Source: Ipomoea triloba
Lineage: Eukaryota; Streptophyta; Magnoliopsida; Solanales; Convolvulaceae
Direction: 5' to 3'
Length of the DNA: 64,000 nt
Assembly (NCBI RefSeq): GCF_003576645.1
Contig: NC_044916.1
Coordinates: forward strand, 34,091,466 to 34,155,465
Both the position numbers and the translations under genes were made by a program. This document shows, one piece after another, positions 12,677 to 25,189 of the stretch. How positions within the stretch are numbered: the first letter of the stretch is position 1; each line of letters opens with the position of its first letter. Under the pieces are notes generated by a model. The model worked only from the letters and a program-made list of their open reading frames with translations. It was not told the DNA's origin and ran no database searches.

Positions 12677-12689
12677 AAATATGTCATCT

Positions 12690-14480
12690 GGCTGGCTAAT
12701 CAAATTATAGAGGGTGCTACTGCATGCTTTCTTATCATGTTAATAATCCACGGAACCATTAGGCAATTAGCTCTTTAATATGCTTCTAATAATGCTACAC
12801 TAATTATCTTAATGGAACCTAACGTTGATGGAGAGATTGAAATGACTCCAACATTATGATTAAAGATGTTTGGTACCCATTTATCTTCTTTTGATTGAAT
12901 TTTTTTTTTTAAATAAATTATTTTCTTGATCCGTCAAATCCGGGAGTACCCAAGCCAAGTAGATTCCTCCCATTGTGGATCATAATTTCTAAACAAAAAA
13001 AGCATATATGTTCTTGCATGCATGTTGTACGTATATATGTCGATCGTACGTATGTGTACAATAACTAATCAATTTCTATAACGTACAAATATTTAACTAT
13101 ATAAAGTAGTTTCATGTTTTTTCCCTTTATATCATTTTTCTTTGTTGTAAACTAGTTTCATATTATTCTAACAAGTTGAAGCACGAAGAGTCAATAGACC
13201 TCCCATATGGAAGAGTTACTACATGTCATCTGAACACAAAGGTGCTTGGCATCTGGCAATGTTTTCTTAAAATTGAAAAAAAAATAAACCAAAAAAAAAA
13301 AGGAAAGAAAGAAGTTGATGCCCAGTTGTAAAATTATAGGTGAAAGCCAAAATTTGGGGATTCGGCTTTCCTCTTATAGATATGGTATCACAATTAATTA
13401 CCGAACAATCCAATCAACTGTCTTTTTCTAAAGCCAAAGTGTTACTCATTTATTTTGCTTGCATGTGAAGTCCCCCTTTTTTAGTTTTATTTTATGTACA
13501 CTTTTTCCCCTTTGCTTTTTTTTTTTTTTTTAAACTTTTTTTATAATTAATTTGGTCAATGTCTAGTTCTCTCTCAAATTCTTGGTTGAAAAAATCAGAT
13601 GGAATTTGTTTGTTGGCAAGACTGTTACAGCTGTGTATGTTTGTGTATACAGAGAAATTTTTTAGGTCATGAAAACTTAGTGGACAGGGAAATGATGAAT
13701 CCTTGTGAAAATGATTAGAGATTTTATATACGTTTCGTGAAATTTTGGAATATGGATCCATTTGTTTTGTCGCTGTTTTCAATTTTAGAAAGAGGATTGT
13801 TGGTGTGACTTTTGATCTATCGGACAATTACATGTTATCGTGCCCATATTGGTTGACTCCTGTTGAATGCGCTCGGAGAATTGCAGTTTTAGATCTTGGG
13901 TTATTTTATAATAGAACTCTATGTAAGATTTAAATATAGTCTAACGATACGGAATAAAATCTACAAGAAACTTAATTATGTAGTAATGGAAGTGAAATCA
14001 GTGTATATCTCCTGTCATAGTTGATATCTTGTTGTGTTGCCTCTTAAATGTTACACCTAGAGAATTACATTAGTCGTTTTGTATCATACTGGTATTTTCT
14101 GAGTAGCATGAGTACCGAAACTTTAGGTATTATATAATACATGTTCTGCATCCCATGACATTATATAGACATAATATAATGGTGGAATACAGACAAAACC
14201 TAACAGGGCATTTGGTTGGAGTGAATTACAATTCCATTCTCACTTAATTCTCTCATAATTCCGAAAACAACTAAATTCCTTCGTTTGGTTGGAGGGAATC
14301 GCAATTCCATGAAATTGCGTGGAATTACAATTCCCTTATTTTCATGGAATTAGAATCTCATGTCCATATTTTCAAAAATAAAAATAAAAAAAAAATCTCA
14401 TGTCCGTCGGGATTTTAATTCTGTGGATTTTCAGAAGAAAAAAAATATCATCCAGAGACAAAAAATTATTTTTCCGTTCG
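12690..14480. other. Intergenic, no gene recognised
   Basis: AT-rich spacer. A decayed SINE-like segment (minus) lies at about 13165-13255. An inverted-repeat-rich patch at 14208-14345 contains several TTGGTTGGA(G)GGAAT-type MITE-end motifs. No splice-linked coding sequence is seen. Confidence 0.5.
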
Positions 14481-14499
14481 TTTAACAGCTTGGGTCCAC

Positions 14500-14645
14500 C
14501 TGACTAATTTCCACTCGCTTCGGGAGGCAAAGGAGTTGACGCAGGGAGAATATTCACCTGTGAAAATCAAATTCGAATTCTCCCAAAACTTTTTGTACAA
14601 AGAGAACTCACTTACCACTTGAACTACCTATTGGGTGGTAAAGCT
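14500..14645 (-). mobile_element. Decayed tRNA-derived SINE (family B)
   Basis: On the minus strand a box-A-like GGTAGTTCAAGTGGTAAGTG is followed by GAGTTCTCTTTGT and GGGAGAATTCGAATT. This parallels the better copy at 37816-38006. It is diverged and has no clear tail or TSD. Confidence 0.5.
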
Positions 14646-16127
14646 TAGACTCTTCGATAGCAGTGAGCATCCTTTGGCAAGAAAAAGAGGATCAGAGCAC
14701 GTAGAATATGCTCATCATGAAATGTGGGGTGCTGATTTGAAAAGGCAACAATTGTGCAGATGACTTTATAAATTTATATTTTAAAATTTATTTTCACGAG
14801 CATTTTTCCTCTTGTTATTTTCACGAGCTTTTCATTTTCATTAGCATAAATCGTTTAGTTTGGTTTCGGTAAGTGTTGATCTTATCCTGGGCGAGCAAAA
14901 AAGAATGATGAACGAAGACTCAGATCTTTGATGAAGCTTTAAGCTCTTTGAAGGAACATAGCTTCGTAGTTATGAAACAGTCTGCGATTCAAGTTTTCTA
15001 TAGTATAATTAGAAAAGTTGTTTCTATGTCTGAGTGTAAAGAATGATTTACCATTTCATTATTGATCATATGTAAACGTTTTATGTTATTAATTAATGGA
15101 ATAGCTACGTTTACCTTTCAAAAAAAAACAAGAGAGGAAGTAGTACAACTTGAATCCATAATCTTTTAAAACAATTAATTAATTTAACATTTAATCCTTG
15201 CATCTTGAAATTGTGTCGGGACCAAATGAGGCAAAAATGCATTTTTGTCAAAATTAAATTTAAATAATGAGAAGTATCTGCGTTTTAATTATTACCAAAA
15301 AAAATATTCGAAGGAGAGTGAGATCGTCATCAATTGAGGTACATACATGCATTATTGCATGCAATTTGAATGGCTACAAAGTATGAGAATATTTAGTTTG
15401 ACTTCCATTTGTTTAATTGGTCACCTAGTGCAACTCATATCGTGATAAAATATCACTTATTATACTTAAAACTATAACTTGTAGAAAATGCGTAACTTTA
15501 TTTTTTTATACTAGTGCAACCCTATCAAGATCAAGCGTTCACCATTACGTCACTAATGTCAAAATCGATCAAACACTAATCACTATGCTAAAACCTAAAA
15601 GCCTTAGTTAGTACCAAATGTACGACTTTATTTCCTTATATTACTGCAACACATGTCATGATACAAAATTTACCACTTCACCAAAAAGTTATAGTTAATA
15701 ACGAATGCACAATTTTATTTTCTTATACTTGCATAATAATCTTCCAAGCTTCCTACCTGCACTTGCCAGCCTCAACTGCATAGCATGACCAGCTATAATA
15801 CTAATTGTCAAATCAAGTGCTTAGTACTATGTCAAAAGCTATAATTACTAATGCATACACAAGTTTATTTCCTTATGCTTACATTGTATAGTAGTTAGTA
15901 TTATGTTTTAATGCTAGGATGTTGAACTAGGTTCTCAAACCTCGTCCAACAACTCACTTAATCTCGATAACTTATTATATTAATATAAATTTGTCATGTT
16001 TTGTGTATATGTTTTTAATGTTCTTCTGCCGTGGGAAAAAAAAAAAAAAAAAAAAGGTGATGGAATACACTTTAATATAGTAACAAAAACATGTACAGTT
16101 TTTTTATTTAAAAAAAAAGCATTCCCC

Positions 16128-16169
<42 letters not shown>

Positions 16170-16170
16170 G
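14646..16170. other. Intergenic, no gene recognised
   Basis: AT-rich. The recurring phrase about open, degenerate cytosine-poor sequence yields no gene; homopolymer A at 16037-16055 and an (ATA)n microsatellite at about 16131-16168 close the stretch. Confidence 0.4.
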
Positions 16171-16570
16171 GCAAAAAGTTGTGTGAGACTCTCATAGATC
16201 ATTGTCCATGAAGCGGATCGGGTCAAAGATGAAATTGTAATACTAATAAAAAATAAAAAAATTTATTACTAGTATGAGAAAATGTAATAATGTTACATTT
16301 TGAATTAAAAGGATGACTTCGTACATTTTTTCTCATAAGTATTATATTTTCTCTTATAAACAACAAATACATGACAACATTGAAAATCGTAATACTTTTA
16401 TATAAAAATGTAAAAGTATTACATTTTTTCGTCAAAAGTATTAAATTTATCCTTATAAATAAGGAATGCTTTATTCCTTGTTAGTATTATTATTTTTTTT
16501 TGTATAAGTATTACGAAATACGAAATATTTATTTTTATTGACCCGACATAACTGGTCTCACAAATTTTTA
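16171..16570. mobile_element. Degenerate MITE of the GTGAGAC/GGGTC family
   Basis: The left end carries GTTGTGTGAGACTC followed by GCGGATCGGGTCAA. The right end carries the inverted TTGACCCGACATAACTGG and TCTCACAAA. The interior is rich in GTAATACTTTT-type repeats. The end motifs and interior match the better-defined element at 58017-58451. A TAA microsatellite on the left obscures any TSD. Confidence 0.45.
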
Positions 16571-18370
16571 TTTGTGTGTGACTTTTATATAAATGTGATT
16601 CTAATAATAATAATAATAATTAAGTATCTTGTAATTCGATAATATCAATGTTATTTTTTAAAATATGGGTTTCAGGTTCCAAACGCATTCCAATCTTCTA
16701 GAAAGTATTTAAAACATAGTAATAGTAGTAGTAAATGTTTAGATATCCGAAATACGTAATGCATCATGATATTTTGTTGATCTGGATTAGAAAAAACATG
16801 GAATTCAAAAAGTCAGCGATATACATATTGGCAACGGATGGGAGTAGTTCGGATGAAGAAGAAGTGAACAAGTTCCCATGCTCATCAAATTCTGGATGGA
16901 TAAGCTAAGCGCATGCATAACGTAACGGTGCTCGAATTTCCATGTTACTTTTCATTCAATTCCTCTCTGATATCTTGATAAAAACAAAACCATACAATTT
17001 AATAAACTGCCCTTCTGATCATCTGCTCTATTCTTCTTCTCCCAGACCCAGTGTTGCTAGTTATGTTTCACGTGCCCACTCCTCTTCCATCTCATCAGAC
17101 CTGAGCTCGCTATACTAGCTGCACCGGCCACCACCACCTACCTTTCCATTAATACTTAAAAACATTGCATGGGCACACTTTTTTAGACTCCCTTCTACAC
17201 TCAATTTACTTTTCTTTCCTACTTTATTTTTTCCATAAATCTAACATCAAAATCATATTTCGCTTACTCTAAATAATATATATATATAAAGGAGAATTCT
17301 ATTTGTACTGACACTTATTGCTACTTACGCCACATTTTAATAGGTGTACTAATTTTATAGGTGGTATAAATAGATCGAACAACTTGCTATTTGTACCGCC
17401 TTCATTCAAATTAATCAAACGTTTTTATTTAAAATCTTTTTTAAATAGAACAACTTGTTATGTTTTTTCTTTAGTAAAATTTTCAGCTTTTTACAATTTC
17501 AAAATTATTTACACCCATTTTTCATTGTCAAAAACTTGTGGAAAACTGTCTCACGAATATTAATTCATGAGGTTAAAGATCCGACTAATTAATCAAAGAT
17601 CTGACATGTCTCATGGATTGAGACCTATGCTTTTTTATTAGGAGTGGTGCCAATAGAAACACCCTTATATGGAATTAAAAATTATATGGAACACAGAATC
17701 ACGATGGTTGATGGGTCAAAGATATTGTAGCAATCATGACCATATGTTGACAATGAAGACCATTGCGGTATGTTTCTACCACGGCGCAGGAGTGGAAGTG
17801 CAATGCGTTCCTACAAGGAAATCCACCCTCATTTTGTCACTCATCGAAACCAAACAAAAACTTGATTAGGGTGAGAATTCGATTCGTGTCACGAATAAAA
17901 GAAATTTAAATTTAAACTATATTAACTCGATTTATCTGTTCATAAACTTAAAATTGAATTCACAAAATTGAAGATATATATAATCTTGCAAAATGGAAAA
18001 ATGTAGCCAAACAAAGAACAATATCTGTAAACAAAAAAGAGACGGATGGAGGGAGTGTTCAGGGTTACATTGATATGCTAACCGGGCAGCTAGTATATTC
18101 ACGTGGTGAAAGCAAACCCTCATAAATACTGGGATGTGACAGTAGAACGAGCAGTATAATAGGGTAGAAAGAATTTTGGGATATAATTAGGAAGAATCCA
18201 TAAGTACATGTACTTTGGTGCAAAGTCTCCAGAATTATTTAAGGGTTTATTTGATATTACTATGTATGTTTGGATTGGATTGGAGTGTGTTTGTATGCAT
18301 CTAGTTGTTAATTATTGGAGTTATTGGACTGCCCCACCACAGTTCAGTTTGGTACAAATTAAGCTTTTAT

Positions 18371-18405
<35 letters not shown>

Positions 18406-19010
18406 TTATTGAACTCCAGCCGCTAGCTTTAACTTTATTTAAAGTTAGATTAATTACAATAGCCTAGATTAGCTAGCGCGCAAAGCTTCCATATCATGCA
18501 GACCTTTCTAGCTATAACCAACTAATTACGTCTAAATTGTATTCGACTTGCAGGTAGGATATATAGGCAATTGTTATACTATTCATATTATGTTGTAAAT
18601 CCTAATCTAAAAGGATGTTGCTAATTGTATCACCCTCTAGTGAAAGTTGTGTGTAAATAAATTTTAAAATTATAAAAATATGAAAAATTTCAATAATTAT
18701 ATAAGTGGTGTAAATTGTATAATGGTGTACGTCATATTTAAACCAATATGATCAAATGTAATTTACATATTTTTATCGATAATTTTTAATTAAAAGATTA
18801 AAAAAAACTCATCGCCTTCTCCGGTGAAAAGGCCACCATTTGTCTTCTCCATTGAGAAGGCGACCATTGGGTTTCCTTTTCCAGTGAGAATGCAAGGATT
18901 TCTTTTTTAATATTTTAAATAAAAACATAATGTTTGACTAATTTTAATGAAGGTAGTGCAAATAGCAAGGTGTTCTATTTACACCATGTTAGATAACATG
19001 GTAATTACAA
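16571..19010. other. Intergenic, no gene recognised
   Basis: AT-rich spacer. It holds an A31 homopolymer at about 18373-18403. Motifs near 17300-17400 (TGGTATAAATAG, TTGCTATTTG) and 18935-18990 (CAAATAGCAAGGTG) are inverted with respect to each other and suggest an old transposon. No gene is recognised. Confidence 0.45.
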
Positions 19011-19012
19011 AC

Positions 19013-19180
19013 ACATAAGTACATAACATGATAATTGTAGACCCATAAATTGTTAACTGCATGTACAAAATATGTTAATTGTAGACACATAAGATACTAC
19101 ATCTTATGTGTCTACAATTAACATGTTCTGTACATACTGTTAACCGTTTATGTTCTGTAATTACCATATCGTTTATGTGT
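19013..19180. repeat. Long imperfect palindrome with a perfect 24-bp core
   Basis: Arms 19072-19095 and 19101-19124 are perfect 24-bp inverted repeats around a 5-base loop. The symmetry continues imperfectly on both sides (for example GTTAACTGCATGTAC against GTACATACTGTTAAC), so the hairpin may span about 150 bp. It directly precedes the minisatellite. Confidence 0.8.
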
Positions 19181-19199
19181 TCGTAGTTTTCATTTCATT

Positions 19200-19790
19200 T
19201 TGTGTGTGTCTGTAATTACCATTACCATATGATGTGATGAGATTACCATATCGTTTATGTGTTCGTAGTTTTCATTTCATTTTGTGTGTGTCTGTAATTA
19301 CCATATGATGTGTTGTCTTCATCGAATTTGCTTACAGGTACAGAATGTGTCAACTACAAATACAGAATGTAATTACCATATGATGTGGTACAGAATGTGT
19401 CAACTAGTCTTCATCAATTTGCTTACAGGTACAGAATGTGTAACTACAAATACAGAATGTAATTACCATATGATGTGTCTTCATCGACTGTGTAACTACT
19501 AGTCTTCATCAATTTGCTTACAGGTACAGAATGTGTAACTACAAATACAGAATGTAGTTACCATATGTGTCTTCATCGAATGTGTAACTACTACAAATAC
19601 AGAATGTAATTACCATACATTACCATATGATGTGTCTTCATCGAATGTGTCAACTACAAATACATAATGTAATTACCATACATTACCATATGATGTGTCT
19701 TCATCGAATGTGTCAACTACAAATACATAATGTAATTACCATATGATGTATGCTTACAGATACAGAATGTGTCAACTACAAATACCGGGG
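19200..19790. repeat. Minisatellite built from ACAGAATGTGTCAACTAC-type units
   Basis: The words TACAGAATGT, GTAATTACCATATGATGTG and TGTCTTCATCGA recur many times in varying order, with unit lengths of roughly 45-70 bp. Units shorten and recombine along the array, as in a minisatellite growing by unequal exchange or slippage. It is noncoding; frames across it are repeat translations. Confidence 0.85.
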
Positions 19791-19847
19791 ATGGATTGTG
19801 CAAGTAGTTTTATGTCTTGATTTGTCTACTCCTACCTGTAAATTTAA

Positions 19848-19924
19848 CAGTTGTCTCCACTGAGACTCAAACCCACCCCCATCAATCGAGACACCGGGTG
19901 CCATTAGACCACAAGGTCTTTGAA
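19848..19924 (-). mobile_element. SINE family A, 5' part only
   Basis: On the minus strand the box A region (CTTGTGGTCTAATGGCACC) and box B region (GGTTTGAGTCTCAGTGGAG) of the 12494 family are present, then similarity ends. This is a 3'-truncated copy. Confidence 0.65.
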
Positions 19925-20164
19925 ATATAATTATGATAATCTTGTAAATATATTGCGAGTTTTCTTTGAAACGTGACTGGGATATTGTGGTCGCAGATAT
20001 TAGTTAAAAATTTATATAAATATATAGTAAATTTAATGCCAGTTTTCTTTGAAACGGGTAATAAGTTGACGGATTGATTGAGATAATCTGGTTACGTTGC
20101 GGATATTAAATACGGAGTAAATATTTATGTATAGAGAGAGTAAATTTAATATCAGTTTTTTTTT

Positions 20165-20320
20165 AGTCAATGACTTTTGTGGTCTAGTGACATACCGTGA
20201 CTCTCTTCTATGAGAGGGGAGTTTGAGCTTCAGTGAGAACAATATTTTGACTTTTTGTGTTTGGGTAGGTTGAGAAAATAGTTATGAACAGATACTACAT
20301 TTGTAACAGATTCAGTAGTA

Positions 20321-20372
<52 letters not shown>

Positions 20373-20420
20373 NNNNNNNNNNNNNNNNNNNNNNNNNNNN
20401 NNNNNNNNNNNNNNNNNNNN

Positions 20421-20470
<50 letters not shown>
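20165..20470 (+). mobile_element. SINE family A with long A tail and N gap, upstream of WAT1 gene 2
   Basis: TGTGGTCTAGTGACATACC starts the tRNA-like head. The body carries GTAGGTTGAGAAAATAG and the tail GTTATGAACAGATACTAC then CAGTAGTACT. A poly-A of at least 50 bases follows, is interrupted by 48 N, and continues for 50 more A. The insertion sits within the third copy of a local promoter-proximal repeat, about 190 bp before the coding start of the second transporter. Confidence 0.75.
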
Positions 20471-20472
<2 letters not shown>

Positions 20473-20657
20473 TATAGTAAGTTGAATTGAGTGATTGATT
20501 GAGGTAATCTGGTTCGGGATGGATGTCACTTATATATATACATGTGTAGAAGTAAAAGGGGGCCGGGGTGAGTCGTGAACGAGTGAAGCGTTCACCCACT
20601 TGGTTGCGAGATACTTATATATGCATATAGTTGGTGGGAGTGCATGCATGATATGAT

Positions 20658-22854
20658 ATGATGGGGGGGATAGTGAAGAGGCACAAAGCTTTTGGGATAA
20701 TGGTGATCATTCAGTTGACGTCTACAGGGATGACCCTTCTCTCTAAAGCAGCCATGTCTAGAGGGATGAAACCTTCCGTTTTTGTTGCTTATCGACAAGC
20801 CTTCGCCGCTCTTGCTTTGGCTCCTTTCGCTTTCTTCTTCGAAAGGTCCTTTCCTTTCCCTTCCTTAGCCGCTTCTTCAATTTCTTAATATGCTTAGTTC
20901 CACCCAATTTCAGGCACAATTCAGCTTCTCTCTCGTTCAAATTGCTATGCAAGATTTGCATCCTCTCCTTGTGTGGGTATGTAAGCGTTCCTTACGAATT
21001 ACATATATAGGATCGAATTGAATTGAAACAACATTATATTGTATTTAATTAATTAATGTGTGCGAATAGTGCAGACTTAACCTCAGCTTGAACCTGTGTT
21101 ACATCGGGTTCAACTATGTGTCTGCCACGTTTGTTACAGCAGCCACCAACACCATCCCTGCTATGGTGTTTATCATAGCAATTTGTTTAAGGTAATACTA
21201 AATCTTTTATTTGTCAGTCCATCCATTAGTTCGTTGCTGATATATATATTGACAATATATATAATGTTTTTAAATTTGAAAAAAAAAAAAAAAAAAAAAA
21301 AGGTTGGAGAGGTTGGCAATAGAGAAATCCCAAGGAAAAGCTAAAGTGGTGGGTTGTGTGATGAGCTTAATTGGGGCCATGGTTTTTACCTTGTATAAAG
21401 GCCCTACCTTGTACCCACCTAAAGCAATGCAAAAGTCTCACCTTTCCGCAAACACTACATATACTAAACAAGATTGGATAAGGGGTTCTCTTCTTATTCT
21501 TGGAGGTAACTTGACATGGTCACTTTGGATCATCATGCAGGTAAGTAATATTATAATATTATTTTTAAAAATTATATTTCTTGAAAGCTAACAATTAATA
21601 ATTATTCCATTCCTTCCTGTTGTTCTTAAATTAGGCTCCTATCATGAAGCAATATCCAGCAAAGCTTCGCCTGGTAACTCTTCAGTGTTCCATTTGCTGT
21701 GTAGTGTCAACAATATGGGGTGCAATTATGGAGAGGGATTTGTCATCATGGAAACTTGGATGGGATATCAATCTTCTATCTGTGGCATATTGTGTAAGTA
21801 AATATATATTATTAAATAAAAAGAAATAATAGAAATAAAATGGTGGAATTAATGGCATATATATATTTTTACAGGGAATAGTGGTGACAGGAATAGCTTA
21901 TTGGTTACAAGCATGGGTTGTGGAGAAGAAAGGGCCAGTATATGCAAGTATTTTCAATCCATTGGCACTTATGTTGACAGCCTTCTTTTCAGTTCTTTTT
22001 CTCAATGAAACCCTTCACTGGGGCAGGTCAGCTCACCTCACCTCATCTTTCTATCATTTTATCATCATGTCCTGTCCCTCCCCTTTTTCTTCTTTCTTTA
22101 CAATTATATATATCCATGATTGAAACCCTTAGCAATTCCAATTTTTGCATCATTGAATTCCTTGAAATTGCTATCTAGCTAGCTTGTGTCCAACTAATGG
22201 ACTCTTCTTTTTAGTATATGTACATTGGAAGATCAGATCTGCAATCTAAACATGACAACAATAGTGATTGCTATTTTATATGTTAACGTTTAGTATAAAG
22301 TAGCATTCAGTGGTGCTGTGGGGTCATTTCATCCCCATGGAACTTTCAAGTTTCAACAATGGTGTTTTCATATTAAAACAAAATATGTAATTCAAGAAAT
22401 GTGAACGAGATGATGCAAGTCTTTTGAATTTATAAACCCTAGCTAGAAATGTCAATGTATATAGTGTTCAAATGACATACTATAAAATTTAAGCCTCAGT
22501 GGATAAAGATTCATTGTTCGTTACAAATTAAAATGTTGTGTAATCAAGTGAAGATTTAGTTGAAACTTAATTATTTTGTTGTATTGATTGGATGGTGTAT
22601 GTAGTGTGTTGGGAGCAGCTTTGCTGGTGTTAGGGCTTTATGGGTTTTTGTGGGGGAAACAAAAGGAGCAAAAGAATATGGAGGTGGTGGTGAATCAAAG
22701 CAAAGAGGGGGTCGAATTGGACACGATTTCTCACACATCGACCGATATTCAGGTGATTGTGGTGAATCAAAGTATTGAGGTGGTCGAATTGGACACGATT
22801 TCTCGCACATCGGCCGATGCCCAGGTTGTGGCGGTGGATGCTCCCAAAACATGA
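20658..22854 (+). CDS. WAT1-related (UMAMIT, EamA-like) membrane transporter 2
   Basis: Seven in-frame exons: 20658-20845, 20914-20976, 21075-21191, 21303-21540, 21635-21793, 21875-22026, 22605-22854, giving 388 residues. It shares the two-EamA plan of gene 1, with STGMTLLSKAAMSRGMKPSV and FVAYRQAFAALALAPFAFFF at the start, SATFVTAATNTIPAMVF, MKQYPAKLRLVTLQC, GIAYWLQAWVVEKKGPVYA and LYGFLWGK. Exons 2, 3, 5 and 6 have the same lengths as in gene 1, which shows local duplication. The cytosolic C-terminal tail is longer and contains a 24-residue direct repeat (336-359 and 360-383). The acceptor of exon 4 (before 21303) follows a pure A run instead of a pyrimidine tract. A TATATATATA lies at 20531. 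The start is the first of two adjacent Met codons. Substrate unknown. Confidence 0.93.
22693..22836 (+). repeat. 72-bp tandem duplication in the tail of WAT1 gene 2
   Basis: Two units starting NQS and carrying VELDTIS (22693-22764, 22765-22836) lie in the last exon in phase, so the reading frame is kept and the tail is lengthened by 24 residues. A few substitutions separate the units, so the duplication is not brand new. Confidence 0.9.
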
Positions 22855-24846
22855 TGATGATGTTGCATTTCAGTTTTCTAAGATTTTGATCCACCGTACC
22901 TTTTAAATTCTCCAGTAGTATCATTTTCAATAGGGGATTCAAATAAAAGATCATTATATATATTATCCCTTTTAGGCTAGTAGTATTCTTATATGTATGT
23001 AGACTTGCAGCATTTCTTAATTTGTTGCTAACTTCGCATCTATATATAACTTTTTAATGTGGGGCGCACTTTAAAAAATTCATTATCTTTATATAAGTTG
23101 GTTTAGATCAATATGAGTGTATATGATGATTAGTTTAGTGATTTATATTTATCTTTGATTTGTTAGGATTAGATGGTAGTTTGTTATGATTCTAGTTATC
23201 CACACAACAAGAATTCAAGCATTATAAATAATTTTTTTTGATTGAAAACTAACTCGGTTTTCAAGAAAAAGATGAGTTTTACTATAAATTGAGTATGCTA
23301 AAATCCATGGCTCATTAAGCAAGGTTCAAGTCCAATTACACCAAACCCCAATAAATAACATTACGACTTCTTTTAATTAGTGGGAAATCAGCATCAATAT
23401 AGGTTAATAATTTATATTTAATTAATTGACACATTATATTGATACGCTTGACCTGTTCGTAATTATTGAATTCATGACTTTCAAATACAAAAATTATAAT
23501 TCACCCACTTAGGGGTGCATTCAATCCTAACTCTCATAAATTTTTAAAAACTTTTATAAATTTTAAAAGTTTGGAGTTATTCAATTCAAACTTTTAGGAT
23601 GTTTTTAAAAGTCATGAGTTATTCAATCAAGATCATTAATAAATAGTCTTTAAAAGTCGGGTGATATTCAATTAAGACTTTTGAAGAGTCTTTAAAAGTC
23701 ATGCGAGATTCAAAAAGTTATGAATTTTTGTAGAGTTTTTAATTTTAGGACTCTATAAAACTTTTCATTCTCAAATATATAAATAGTTGAAATCCAATCC
23801 AATCATTAACCCCAAAATTTCAAAATTTTCTTTCTACCAGCGAAATGTTTTCTCTCTCTATATAAACTTTATTTTTTTTTCCTATTTAAACTTTATAAAC
23901 CTTATACCTAAATTTCATAAAAAAAAAAATTTCTTCATTATCCTATATTTTCTTCATATTCTACTCTACCAATTTTTTTTTCTCTCTTAAACTTTACAAT
24001 CTTTCTCAAAAAATTATATATATATATATAATTTTATGCAACTAGTAATTATATTTAAATGTTCTATTTGAACAATTATGTTACTATAAATTTTAGTATT
24101 CAATATTGTTATGAATCTTTTATATTAGTTTTTATTATTACTAATACTATATAAGTAATTAGCATATAACTGTCATCATACTATGTATAAAAATAATAAT
24201 GTTGAGAATGTTGATGTGGGTGAAGAACTATGCAATAAGAAAAATTTTATGATATATTGTAACATGTTTTGTAATAAAGTTACGTTATAAATGATAGGAA
24301 TTGAAGTCATTGAAAGTTTGTAAGGAGGGGAAATCATTGGTGCTCATGATTTGGGTGACCTTACATCAGTCAAAAAGAAAATTAATTGTCCAATTAGAAA
24401 ATACCATCCAAGGAGGGAAAAGATTGGAGATGAAAATTTTAGATGGGTAGATAACATTATTCTTTAAAAAAAAATAGTAAAATTGTATTAAATGATAATG
24501 TGATGTATTGTCATTAATTAATTTAGGAAAGATATGATCTTTTCAGATCACTAATTTTCAATTTGTATTCTTGAGTTTGAAACTTACCAAATTGAGTTGT
24601 AATTAAATTAGTAAAATTGAAAATGAGTAATGGTTAGAGCAGTTGTCGGAGTGAATGCATGGTGAAGGGAAAAACAAAGAAGAGATCAGAGCGTTGCTTT
24701 ATTCATATATAGAAAACATGGAATCGAATACAGAAGGAGAAGATGGAATGATGAAAGCAAGCTACATAGACAATACAAAATGAAGCAAACTAATTAAGCT
24801 AGCTCTGTAGGTATATATATATAAAGTAATCTGATCTGGATGATGA
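22855..24846. other. Intergenic between transporter 2 and the terpene synthase remnant
   Basis: No gene recognised. A MITE-like left end occurs at about 23508-23760, with repeated ATTCAAT(C)/AAAGTC(A)TGAGTTATTCAA motifs; the matching right end was not found. An (AT)n lies at 24012-24030. Confidence 0.5.
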
Positions 24847-25189
24847 TCAGGCGATGGAAAATGGAGGAAGAGGAATGGGGTGGAAAAAGAGTGATTTGAT
24901 TCGGTCCTTGGTTATACCATCGGGACGTCCATATCCATCCCCGTACTGGTACATGCATTGAGATATACGAGCCAAGTTCATTGCCGTCCTGTTATAATCC
25001 TTAGTAAAATTGGAATCATCTGTCAATATAAAATGTTTGTTCATCTTCTTCCATGTTGTTTCCACCATCTTATGGATATACTTCCGCGCATCTTCTTCTG
25101 AGCAACCCTTTTCTTGCATGTAACATTGGATTGATTTTGGAATGTCACCTCTCTCCAACTCATCCTGCACCATGCATGCATTATATTCA

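Noticed and set aside
19284..19502. Repetitive Cys/Tyr/His/Met frame that looks like a repeat protein
   Set aside because: It is a reading of the minisatellite; the units vary in length and order and other frames are equally open.
20230..20599. Long poly-Lys or poly-Phe open frames
   Set aside because: They are translations of the poly-A/N/poly-A tail of the SINE, not genes.
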